Shown: positions 1-7,924 of the stretch, in pieces
Position numbering within the stretch: the first letter of the stretch is position 1
How the letters are laid out: every line of letters starts with the position of its first letter
Source of the DNA: an uncultured Catenibacillus sp.
GTDB taxonomy: Bacteria > Bacillota > Clostridia > Lachnospirales > Lachnospiraceae
Direction: 5' to 3'
NCBI GenBank assembly: GCA_934339005.1
Contig: CAKRHR010000003.1
Location: 68,683 to 132,682, forward strand
DNA length: 64,000 nt
The notes under the pieces: generated by a model
The model's input: the letters and a program-made list of their open reading frames with translations, nothing else
What the model was told of the DNA's origin: nothing
Database searches by the model: none
Position numbers and translations under genes: made by a program

Positions 1-524
1 CGGTGGTTGGCATTTGCGGTGGCTATCAGATGATGGGCGCAGAACTGACAGACCCGGATAATGTTGAACACGGCGGCACGATGCGGGGCATGGGCCTTTT
101 AAATACAAAGACGATTTTTGAAACATCAAAGACACGCACGCAGATTCATGGCAAGGCGCATAGTTGTGCAGGTTATTTTGAAAAAATGAATGGCATGGCA
201 GTCACTGGCTACGAAATTCATATGGGACGGACGCAAAATCTTGGCGGCTGCGTGCAGTGCATTGAACTTGAAGACGGACGTACAGATGCATTAATGAATG
301 CCGAGGGCACTGTGTTTGGTTCCTATTTGCACGGCCTGTTTGACAGTGAGGGCGTGGCGAGCGCGATGGTGGCAAAATTATTTGAAAAAAAGGGTATCGA
401 CCCTGAAGGTGAGCCTTTTGATTTGCAGGCCTACAAAGAAAAACAATATGATGCTCTTGCAGATGTGGTAAGAAATGCATTGGATATGGAAAAAGTGTAT
501 GAGATTCTAAATCAAGGTATTTAA
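1..524 (+). CDS. cobQ: Cobyric acid synthase CobQ/CbiP, C-terminal part (5' end outside window)
   Basis: Amidates corrin side chains with glutamine-derived ammonia in cobamide synthesis. Only the class I glutamine amidotransferase part is present: GICGGYQMMG carries the nucleophilic cysteine near the window start, GYEIHMG lies about 65 residues later, and FGSYLHGLFD supplies the histidine region, all typical of CobQ/CbiP. The protein is open at base 1, so the GTG at base 3 is an internal valine and not a start. The N-terminal dethiobiotin-synthetase-like ATP-binding domain must lie upstream. It stands just ahead of two more cobamide genes. CobB (cobyrinate diamide synthase) is the main alternative, but the GYEIHMG context favours CobQ. 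Confidence 0.93.
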   Translation, partial: VVGICGGYQMMGAELTDPDNVEHGGTMRGMGLLNTKTIFETSKTRTQIHGKAHSCAGYFEKMNGMAVTGYEIHMGRTQNLGGCVQCIELEDGRTDALMNAEGTVFGSYLHGLFDSEGVASAMVAKLFEKKGIDPEGEPFDLQAYKEKQYDALADVVRNALDMEKVYEILNQGI

Positions 525-572
525 CCATACGCTTATTTATAAAATTTTTAGGAATAGGCACATTTCTGTGAT

Positions 573-601
573 TTGACTTTTTAAGATGCCCGAATTATAA
601 T
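573..601 (+). promoter_or_regulatory. Sigma-A type promoter ahead of cobO
   Basis: TTGACT at 573-578, a 17-base spacer and a perfect TATAAT at 596-601. It lies in the 160-base gap between cobQ and the adenosyltransferase, so the downstream cobamide/CobW genes can be transcribed apart from cobQ. Confidence 0.75.
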
Positions 602-633
602 AGGGCTTGATGCATAGGATTTTCTTTGATTAA

Positions 634-654
634 GGACAAATATTTGATTTGTCC
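634..654 (+). promoter_or_regulatory. Short hairpin in the cobO leader
   Basis: Perfect 8-base arms GGACAAAT and ATTTGTCC around a 5-base loop, about 30 bases before the cobO start and with no T-tract directly after. It may stabilise the mRNA or be an operator. A full cobalamin riboswitch is not evident here. Confidence 0.4.
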
Positions 655-686
655 GTTATTGACTTTGGAGTCAGAAAGGGAAAATG

Positions 687-1220
687 ATGGCAACTGAAAA
701 AGGATTAATACATGTTTACTACGGTGACGGTAAAGGAAAAACAACTGCAGGCACAGGACTTTGCGTCAGGGCTGCAGGCTGTGGCAAAAAGGTTTTGATT
801 TTTCAGTTCTTAAAGGATAATTCGTCAGGTGAATGCAGAATTTTTACAGAGATGCCCGGTGTTGTGCTGATGGAGGGTATGAGTGATGTGAAGTTTACTT
901 TCAACATGACGAAGGATGAATTAAAGACAATCAGTGAATTTTATACGAATAAATTTCAGGAAGTCTGCTTTAAAGCGGCAGAGGGCGATTACGATGTGCT
1001 GTTTTTGGATGAGATCCTGCATGTAATACGCAAAGACCTTCTTCCGGAGGCGATAGTGCTTGATTTTCTGAAGCACAAGCCTGAGAAGCTGGAAGTGATT
1101 ATGACCGGGTACGACCCGAGTCCGGCACTTTTGGAGATGGCAGATTATGTCACACATATGGTTAAAGAAAAACATCCATATGATAAAGGGATTCCAGCCC
1201 GTGTTGGTATCGAGTGTTAG
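687..1220 (+). CDS. cobO: Cob(I)yrinic acid a,c-diamide adenosyltransferase (CobO/BtuR type)
   Basis: Transfers the adenosyl group of ATP to the cobalt of reduced corrinoids, forming the Co-C bond of adenosylcobamides. The P-loop GDGKGKTT near the N-terminus, followed by the family segment VRAAGCGKKVLIFQFLK and the Walker-B-like DVLFLDEI, marks the BtuR/CobO/CobP family. About 177 residues is normal. Two ATGs are adjacent (684, 687); AAAGGG at 675-680 gives better spacing to 687. The gene ends at 1220, 17 bases before the best start of the CbiC-HD gene, so the two are very likely co-transcribed. Confidence 0.95.
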   Translation: MATEKGLIHVYYGDGKGKTTAGTGLCVRAAGCGKKVLIFQFLKDNSSGECRIFTEMPGVVLMEGMSDVKFTFNMTKDELKTISEFYTNKFQEVCFKAAEGDYDVLFLDEILHVIRKDLLPEAIVLDFLKHKPEKLEVIMTGYDPSPALLEMADYVTHMVKEKHPYDKGIPARVGIEC

Positions 1221-1237
1221 TTGACGGAGATAAAGAG

Positions 1238-2773
1238 ATGTTAGAAGAAATAAAGATTGTAAAGCCTGCGGATATTGAAAAGCGCAGTATGGAGATTATA
1301 ACCGCTGAGCTTGGCGGCCGCACATGGCCGGAACCGGAATTTTCAATCGTAAAGCGATGTATTCATACGGCAGCGGATTTTGATTATGCAGATAATCTGT
1401 GCTTTTCAGAAAATGCGATTGCATCTGCCATAGGGGCGTTGACAGCAGGCGCAACAATCGTGACAGATACACAGATGGCAGCGGCAGGCATCAATAAAAA
1501 GACATTGGCGCAGTTTGGCGGACAGGTGCGCTGTTTTATGAGTGATGAAGCTGTAGCTGCCAGAGCGAAAGCGCGTGGTGTGACTCGTGCCTCTATCTGT
1601 ATGGAAGAAGGGGCAAAGCTTGACGGTCCGCTGATTTTTGCCATTGGCAATGCACCGACAGCATTAATCCGGTTGTATGAGATGATTCAAAACGGTGAAG
1701 TGAAGCCGGATTTGATTATCGGCGTGCCGGTGGGGTTTGTCAATGTCGTTGAATCCAAAGAGTTAATTATGAAAGCTGGTGTGCCGTATATCGTTGCCAG
1801 GGGCCGGAAGGGCGGCAGCAATATTGCAGCGGCTATCTGCAATGCACTTTTATATTATTGCATTCAAAATAAGGATATGGGTGTGCAGACATCCAATACA
1901 GGTATTAATCTGAAAAAAGCATCAGAAACATTTCAGAAGTTTATGTCCCAATATGACATTCACGATGATATGATTAAATTAAAGGTTGTGCACACGATGG
2001 CGGTGCGCAATTCATGCGAATACATTGCAAAGCATCTTGGCCTTGATGATGAAGATGTGGCGCTGGCAGTGCTTATTGGGCTTTTGCACGATGTGGCACG
2101 TTTTGATCAGGCTGTGCGTTTTAAATCATTTAATGATGTGACCACGGTAGACCATGCGATGCTAGGTGTCCGTATGCTGTTTGGCGACTGGAAACCTGAT
2201 TATGAGAAAAATCGCCCATTAGACGCTATGGATACGGAAAAATGGGCAAAGGTCAATGCACTGGATAATGTACCGGGACCGATGATTCGAATGTTTGTTG
2301 AGGATGACAGATATGACCAGATTATTTATGATGCGATTTTAAATCACAATCGTTTTGCCATCATGGATGGACTTGACGAGCGCACATTGCTGCATGCAAA
2401 GATTATCAGAGATGCGGATAAGCTTGATAATTACCGTGTCAAACTGGAAGATCCAATCCAGGCAATTATCGGATATGATGAGGATATTACAAAAGCATCG
2501 CCGGTATCTGACAGGGTTTATGAAGATTCGATGCATCGCAGATCTGTATTTTCACCGACACGAAGGACACCTGCGGATATTTGGATGTCTTATTTTGCAG
2601 CGACGTTTGACATCTATTTTAAGGCGTCACTTGAGTTGATTGCGAAAAACCACTGGATAGAAAAGATGGCCGACAGGATTCATTTTACGAATCCTGATAC
2701 ACATAAAAAAATGCAAGATGTTCAGAATGAAGTTCTGAACTTTATAAATGAAAGGATTGAGCAACATGATTAA
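1238..2773 (+). CDS. cbiC: Precorrin-8X/cobalt-precorrin-8 methylmutase fused to an HD-domain hydrolase
   Basis: Two enzymes in one chain of 511 residues. The first ~200 residues are CbiC/CobH (methyl migration in the corrin ring): segments RCIHTAADFDYADNL with the family histidine, and LIIGVPVGFVNVVESKE. From about residue 235 to the end is an HD-superfamily phosphohydrolase: HTMAVRNSCEYIAKHLG, the LLHDVARF doublet, NHNRFAIMDG and IRDADKLDN supply the expected His/Asp ligands. CbiC alone is about 210 residues, so the second domain is a true addition. The reading frame is open back to GTG 1214, but ATG 1238 has GGAG eight bases upstream. The HD substrate is unknown; its position suggests a nucleotide or phosphate ester linked to corrinoid metabolism (inference). 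Confidence 0.9.
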   Translation: MLEEIKIVKPADIEKRSMEIITAELGGRTWPEPEFSIVKRCIHTAADFDYADNLCFSENAIASAIGALTAGATIVTDTQMAAAGINKKTLAQFGGQVRCFMSDEAVAARAKARGVTRASICMEEGAKLDGPLIFAIGNAPTALIRLYEMIQNGEVKPDLIIGVPVGFVNVVESKELIMKAGVPYIVARGRKGGSNIAAAICNALLYYCIQNKDMGVQTSNTGINLKKASETFQKFMSQYDIHDDMIKLKVVHTMAVRNSCEYIAKHLGLDDEDVALAVLIGLLHDVARFDQAVRFKSFNDVTTVDHAMLGVRMLFGDWKPDYEKNRPLDAMDTEKWAKVNALDNVPGPMIRMFVEDDRYDQIIYDAILNHNRFAIMDGLDERTLLHAKIIRDADKLDNYRVKLEDPIQAIIGYDEDITKASPVSDRVYEDSMHRRSVFSPTRRTPADIWMSYFAATFDIYFKASLELIAKNHWIEKMADRIHFTNPDTHKKMQDVQNEVLNFINERIEQHD

Positions 2774-3977
2774 AATTGATATTTTTTCAGGTTTTTTAGG
2801 TTCAGGTAAAACCACATTAATTAAAAAACTGCTTGAAGAAGCATTTAAGGGCGAACAGGTAGTCCTGATTGAAAATGAATTTGGTGAAATCGGTATTGAT
2901 GGCGGTTTCTTAAAGGATGCCGGCATTGAGATTACAGAGATGAACTCAGGCTGTATCTGCTGTTCACTTGTAGGTGATTTTGGCAAAGCACTGACAAAAG
3001 TTATCGAAGAATACCATCCAGACCGTATTCTGATCGAGCCATCAGGTGTTGGCAAGCTTTCAGACGTTATGGCTGCTGTAAAGAAAATTACAGTGGACGG
3101 TGAAGTTGAGTTAAACAGCCTTGTAACAGTTGTCAACGGACAGAGATGCAAGGTATTTATGAAGAATTTCGGTGAATTTTACAATAATCAGGTTGAATAC
3201 GCAAAGACAATTGTTATGAGCCGTACTCAGAACATGAAGGATGAAAAGATTGAAGAAGCTGTAAAATTACTGCGTGAAAAGAATGAAGACGCAGCCATCA
3301 TCACAACACCATGGGATGACCTTGACGGTGCACAGATTCTTGCAACAATGGAACAGAAGATTTCTTTAGCAGACCAGTTATTTGAGGAAGAAGAAATCTG
3401 CCCATGTTGTGGCCATCATCATGATCACGATGAAGAATGCCACGATCATGAACATGAGCATCACCATCACGATCATGATCACGATGAACATGAACATCAT
3501 CACGATCATGACGAACATGAACATCATCATGATCATGACGAACATGAACATCATCACGATCACGATGAACACGAACATCATCACGATCATGATGAGCATG
3601 AACATCATCACGATCATGATGAACACGACCATGACCATGATTGCTGCGGACATGACCATGACCACCATCATCACCATGATCATGAAGGTCATCATCATGC
3701 AGACGATGTATTTACAAGCTGGGGTGTTGAAACACCACATAAATTCACAAAAGAAGAAATGGAAACAGCCCTCAAAGCACTGTCTGAAACAAATGAATAC
3801 GGACAGATACTTCGTGCCAAAGGTATGGTTGCAGGCGTTGATGGTCAGTGGATTTACTTTGACCTTGTTCCTGAAGAATATGAGATGCGTACAGGCAGCC
3901 CTGAATATACAGGACGTATCTGTGTCATCGGTACAGAATTAAAAGAAGATGCACTTAAGGAACTGTTCCACATCTAA
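2766..3977 (+). CDS. CobW/COG0523 family GTPase (metal chaperone) with histidine-rich repeat insert
   Basis: Predicted GTP-dependent metallochaperone of the G3E family. The Walker A segment GFLGSGKTT is at the N-terminus, the metal-binding GCICC motif near residue 65 and ILIEPSGVG after it. Roughly residues 212-315 are an insert made almost only of H, D and E, with CPCCGHHH before it and CCGHDH inside it, a likely high-capacity Zn/Ni/Co buffer. A CobW C-terminal domain follows. The G4 guanine-specificity motif, usually NKxD, reads SRTQ. The start ATG 2766 overlaps the CbiC-HD stop and has AAAGGA nine bases before it, indicating translational coupling. Cobalt supply to the adjacent cobamide pathway is the contextual guess; zinc is the alternative. 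Confidence 0.9.
   Translation: MIKIDIFSGFLGSGKTTLIKKLLEEAFKGEQVVLIENEFGEIGIDGGFLKDAGIEITEMNSGCICCSLVGDFGKALTKVIEEYHPDRILIEPSGVGKLSDVMAAVKKITVDGEVELNSLVTVVNGQRCKVFMKNFGEFYNNQVEYAKTIVMSRTQNMKDEKIEEAVKLLREKNEDAAIITTPWDDLDGAQILATMEQKISLADQLFEEEEICPCCGHHHDHDEECHDHEHEHHHHDHDHDEHEHHHDHDEHEHHHDHDEHEHHHDHDEHEHHHDHDEHEHHHDHDEHDHDHDCCGHDHDHHHHHDHEGHHHADDVFTSWGVETPHKFTKEEMETALKALSETNEYGQILRAKGMVAGVDGQWIYFDLVPEEYEMRTGSPEYTGRICVIGTELKEDALKELFHI
3486..3620 (+). repeat. In-frame 27-base tandem repeat coding EHEHHHDHD
   Basis: Five consecutive 27-base units start at 3486, 3513, 3540, 3567 and 3594, with a degenerate sixth from 3621. Each codes E-H-E-H-H-H-D-H-D. Differences are almost all silent (CAT/CAC, GAT/GAC), so the array expanded by slippage and is held by selection on the protein. 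Copy number is likely variable between strains. Confidence 0.93.
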
Positions 3978-4000
3978 TTGGATGCAGGAGGATATAAACA

Positions 4001-4951
4001 ATGGATAGACCGACAACACTTGTCTTTTTGATTACAGGTTTTCTGGATTCAGGTAAGACAACATTTATCAAATCTGTCGTAGAAGATTCTGATTTTACAG
4101 AAAATGAAAAATCACTGATTATTCTCACAGAAGAGGGCGAAACTGAACTCGATGAGAAAGAACTTGCTGATTTGAATGCCAACGTTGTTTCAGTGGAAGA
4201 CCAGGAAGAATTTACTTCAGAATTTCTTGAAAACTGTAATGGATTTTATAAACCAAGACTTGTATTTATTGAATACAATGGTATGTGGAAGATGGATGAT
4301 GTACTTGATATGGAACTGCCGGATGGCTGGATGCTCAATCAGGTGCTGACAATGGTAGATGCTTCAACATTTGACGCATTTATGGCAAATATGAAGCCGA
4401 TGTTATTTGATATTTTCCAGTATTCTGAGATGATTTTCTTCAATCGTTGTACAGAGGATATGCCGCTGACAACTTACCGCAGAAATATCCGTGCGATTAA
4501 CCGTCGTGTACAGATTGGATTCGAGGATGAAGAAGGAAATAACATTGATATTGGTAAAGAAGAATTACCATATGACATCAATGCCGATGTGATTGAAATC
4601 GGCGATGAGGACTTTGGTACATTCTATGTAGATATTATGGATGAGCCTGAAAAATACGAAGGTAAGACGGTGTCTTATCTTGCAAAGGCTTATGTAGGCA
4701 AAGATTTGCCGGAGGGTTATTTTGTGCCGGGACGTCATGCGATGACCTGCTGTGCAGATGATATTCGTTTCATCGGTTTTGCCTGCAAGACAAAGAATAT
4801 CGATAAATTCAAAACAAATATGTGGCTGAAGGTCACTGCCGTTGTGCGCATCGAATATTTCCCTGCTTACAATGGCAAAGGTCCTGTGCTTCACTTAAGA
4901 CGCGCCACAAGCGCACCAAAACCAAAGGATGAACTAGTTTACTTTACCTGA
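4001..4951 (+). CDS. CobW-type GTPase fused to a DUF1980/TIGR03943-like C-terminal domain
   Basis: 316 residues. The N-terminal P-loop GFLDSGKTT and general layout are those of G3E GTPases, but the CxCC metal motif is absent and the G4 position reads FFNRCTED. From about residue 195 the chain changes: IGDEDFGTFYVDIMDEPEKY, then YFVPGRHAMTCCADD and IGFACKTKN resemble the soluble C-terminal domain of TIGR03943/DUF1980 (YcgQ-like) permease subunits, including the CC pair. It starts 23 bases after the first CobW gene with a strong AGGAGG site. A membrane or metal-transfer partner role is likely but unproven. No N-terminal membrane segments of classic YcgQ are present, and no DUF318 permease is in the window. 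Confidence 0.82.
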   Translation: MDRPTTLVFLITGFLDSGKTTFIKSVVEDSDFTENEKSLIILTEEGETELDEKELADLNANVVSVEDQEEFTSEFLENCNGFYKPRLVFIEYNGMWKMDDVLDMELPDGWMLNQVLTMVDASTFDAFMANMKPMLFDIFQYSEMIFFNRCTEDMPLTTYRRNIRAINRRVQIGFEDEEGNNIDIGKEELPYDINADVIEIGDEDFGTFYVDIMDEPEKYEGKTVSYLAKAYVGKDLPEGYFVPGRHAMTCCADDIRFIGFACKTKNIDKFKTNMWLKVTAVVRIEYFPAYNGKGPVLHLRRATSAPKPKDELVYFT

Positions 4952-4977
4952 TTGATAGTATTGATGCGGCGATTGAC

Positions 4978-5020
4978 AGGATGCAGTGGAAATTCATAAA
5001 ATTTCGGCTGCATCCTTTTT
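4978..5020 (+). terminator. Rho-independent terminator of the cobamide/CobW operon
   Basis: AGGATGCAG pairs with CTGCATCCT, extended by GAAATT/AAATTTC inside, followed by a T-run (5016-5020). It lies 27 bases after the CobW-DUF1980 stop. Confidence 0.85.
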
Positions 5021-5093
5021 ATACATAAAAATCAATTAGTCGGTTATAGTATATTTAACCCCTTTGTTGAGAAAAAATATAAAATAAGCCTAC

Positions 5094-5122
5094 TTGAAAT
5101 CTGATGCAAGTTACTATATATT
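5094..5122 (+). promoter_or_regulatory. Promoter of the enolase transcript
   Basis: TTGAAA at 5094-5099, 17-base spacer, TATATT at 5117-5122. Just downstream, TAGTTA-GAAA-TAACTA (5128-5143) forms an inverted repeat around the expected start site, a possible operator. Transcription from here would give a leader of roughly 230 bases before enolase. Confidence 0.6.
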
Positions 5123-5172
5123 AATAATAGTTAGAAATAACTAACTATAGTGTGAATAAATCATTTTAGGAC

Positions 5173-5307
5173 TCCCGGCAATACCGGAAGATAGCTACTT
5201 CCGGTGGGGACTCCGCCTTTAAATTGGAAATTTGTCACTGTTTAAAACTGAGAAATTCTATAAACTGACATAGAATTTCGGATGCTTGAAAGCAAAGTTT
5301 TAAACAG
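5173..5307 (+). promoter_or_regulatory. Structured 5' leader RNA of enolase (unassigned class)
   Basis: Two modules are visible. Module 1: ACCGGAAG (5183-5190) pairs perfectly with CTTCCGGT (5198-5205) over loop ATAGCTA, with TCCC/GGGGA pairing below an unpaired GGCAAT. Module 2 is a three-way junction: CTGTTTAAAACT (5238-5249) with AGTTTTAAACAG (5296-5307), enclosing GAAATTCTAT/ATAGAATTTC (5252-5261/5270-5279) and TGCTT/AAGCA (5283-5294). All listed helices are perfect. No T-run follows, so control of translation or stability is more likely than termination. It does not match the fluoride riboswitch or other classes I can recall. Confidence 0.6.
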
Positions 5308-5325
5308 GTCAATGAATTTAAATAA

Positions 5326-6657
<1,332 letters not shown>

Positions 6658-6700
6658 AGAGAAAATCTTAAAGATAATCAAAATAACACTGAGATAAGTA

Positions 6701-6755
6701 AAAAAGCAGTGATGCATTTAAGAGAGAAAAATTTCTTAATGCATCACTGCTTTTT
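6701..6755 (+). terminator. Enolase terminator
   Basis: AAAAAGCAGTGATGCATT and its exact complement flank an 11-12 base loop, ending in TTTTT (6751-6755). The A-rich left flank makes it potentially bidirectional. Confidence 0.92.
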
Positions 6756-6767
6756 GCAATATGGAGG

Positions 6768-6820
6768 TTGCTTTTTCTGTGCGCAGGTGCTAATATCTAT
6801 TTAAAGAATATTTTAAATAG
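6768..6820 (+). promoter_or_regulatory. Promoter and operator of the sdpR-sdpI-like operon
   Basis: TTGCTT (6768-6773), 17-base spacer, TAATAT (6791-6796). Directly after the -10, CTATTTAAA (6797-6805) and TTTAAATAG (6812-6820) form a perfect 9-base inverted repeat at the start site and next to the ribosome site, a good candidate for ArsR-type autorepression. Confidence 0.68.
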
Positions 6821-6828
6821 GTGGTTGC

Positions 6829-7170
6829 ATGAGTAAAACAAATTTATTTAAAGTGTTGGCAGACAGCCAGCGAAGATGCATTCTGGAAATGCTGAAGGAA
6901 GGACAGATGAATGCGGGGGAGATTGCAGAGAAGCTGCAAATCACACCGGCGGCACTGTCGTATCACTTAAAACTGTTAAAAAGTGCAGATTTGGTGTCCG
7001 AATACAAGGAAAAGAATTTTGTATATTATGAAATCAATACAACGGTGTTTGATGAATTAATCATGTGGGTAGCACAGTTTGGGGGTAAGCTGGATGAAAA
7101 AAGTTATGTGGGGCATCGCGATGGTACCGTTTGTGGTGACAAGCCTGATTTTACAGGGACTTCCAGATAA
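6829..7170 (+). CDS. ArsR-family autorepressor (SdpR-like)
   Basis: Small winged-helix regulator of 113 residues. The N-terminal 85 residues hold the ArsR/SdpR fold: LFKVLADSQRRCILEMLKEG, then the recognition region MNAGEIAEKLQITPAALSYHLKLLK and the wing LVSEYKEKNFVYYEIN. The metal-binding ELCVCDL motif of ArsR/SmtB is absent, as in SdpR. Its 3' end overlaps the downstream SdpI-like gene by 77 bases, so the last ~25 residues (GHRDGTVCGDK and on) share sequence with another frame and are probably unstructured. In Bacillus subtilis, SdpR represses sdpRI until SdpI senses the SdpC toxin; the same logic is plausible here. Confidence 0.9.
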   Translation: MSKTNLFKVLADSQRRCILEMLKEGQMNAGEIAEKLQITPAALSYHLKLLKSADLVSEYKEKNFVYYEINTTVFDELIMWVAQFGGKLDEKSYVGHRDGTVCGDKPDFTGTSR

Positions 7171-7864
7171 ATTGCCAATGCATTATGATTTGCAGGGCAA
7201 TATTGACCGTTGGGGCAGCAAGACGGAGGAGTTGATTTTCCCGATTATCATATTGCTCTTTACCGGCTTCTGGCATGTGATGATTGCTTATTATGAAAGG
7301 AAAGCCAAGATGGTACCGAAGGATAAAGATAACTCTGAAAGTAAGGTTAAAGAGATGACAACAGATAAAGTTGCTTCGGTAAGCAAGGCACAGGCAGCTG
7401 CAAAATCAAACAGCAAGCTTTTAACTATTGTTGGAATTTGTATGGCGGTGATGTTTGGTGTGATGCATTTTGCGATACTTTATGCTTCCTGTGTGCAGGC
7501 CAATGCAGGATTAAGCACAATGACTTTGGACATCGGAAAACTGACATGTACCCTGGCAGGAATCTTTTTTATAATTATCGGAAATTTCCTGCCAAAAACA
7601 AAACTTAACAGTACAGTGGGTGTCAGAACACCATGGAGTTTGTACAATGAAAATACATGGCGTTTAAGTAATCGTTTGGGTGCATGGCTGATGATTATTG
7701 CAGGTCTGCTTACGGTTTTAACAACCGTTGTTGCCGATGGCAATATCAGTACAATCCTGCTGGTAGTATACCTGATTGCAGCATCAGTAGTACTCATTAT
7801 TTACTCAAAAATCGTTTATGACCGAGAACGCCGGGCAGAATCAAAAAAGGATGAGTTAAAATGA
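7094..7864 (+). CDS. SdpI/YhfL-family membrane protein (immunity-like)
   Basis: 256 residues with about six hydrophobic segments. The N-terminal DUF1648 part has DKLPMHYDLQGNIDRWGSK; the C-terminal SdpI part has FLPKTKLNSTVGVRTPWSL and NTWRLSNRLGAWLMI. In B. subtilis SdpI gives immunity to the cannibalism toxin SdpC and sequesters SdpR. ATG 7094 is preferred (GGGGGT at 7081-7086) over the in-frame TTG 7079. A charged cytosolic loop (YYERKAKMVPKDKDNSE and following) separates the two halves. No SdpC-like toxin gene is in the neighbourhood, so it may protect against toxins of other cells or sense envelope stress. Confidence 0.9.
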   Translation: MKKVMWGIAMVPFVVTSLILQGLPDKLPMHYDLQGNIDRWGSKTEELIFPIIILLFTGFWHVMIAYYERKAKMVPKDKDNSESKVKEMTTDKVASVSKAQAAAKSNSKLLTIVGICMAVMFGVMHFAILYASCVQANAGLSTMTLDIGKLTCTLAGIFFIIIGNFLPKTKLNSTVGVRTPWSLYNENTWRLSNRLGAWLMIIAGLLTVLTTVVADGNISTILLVVYLIAASVVLIIYSKIVYDRERRAESKKDELK

Positions 7865-7924
7865 CAAGTGCTATATTTGTTATCATGCAAAGATATAATA
7901 GGGCAAGGATTATTCGTTTTAAAT

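Noticed and set aside
525..683. Cobalamin riboswitch before cobO
   Set aside because: The gap is only 159 bases and lacks the B12-box (GCCACTG-like) element; a plain promoter and small hairpin explain it.
2627..3151. Antisense ORF of 174 codons over the CobW gene
   Set aside because: Ser/Pro-rich composition and exact overlap with a well-conserved gene mark it as a shadow.
3486..3647. 27-base repeats as a CRISPR array
   Set aside because: The units are contiguous without spacers, stay in frame and code a regular His-rich peptide inside a CobW gene.
3378..3942. Open frames opposite and out of frame with the His-rich CobW repeat
   Set aside because: They are shadows of the repetitive CAT/GAT codons (giving Met/Ile/Val-rich strings), with no ribosome site and no family likeness.
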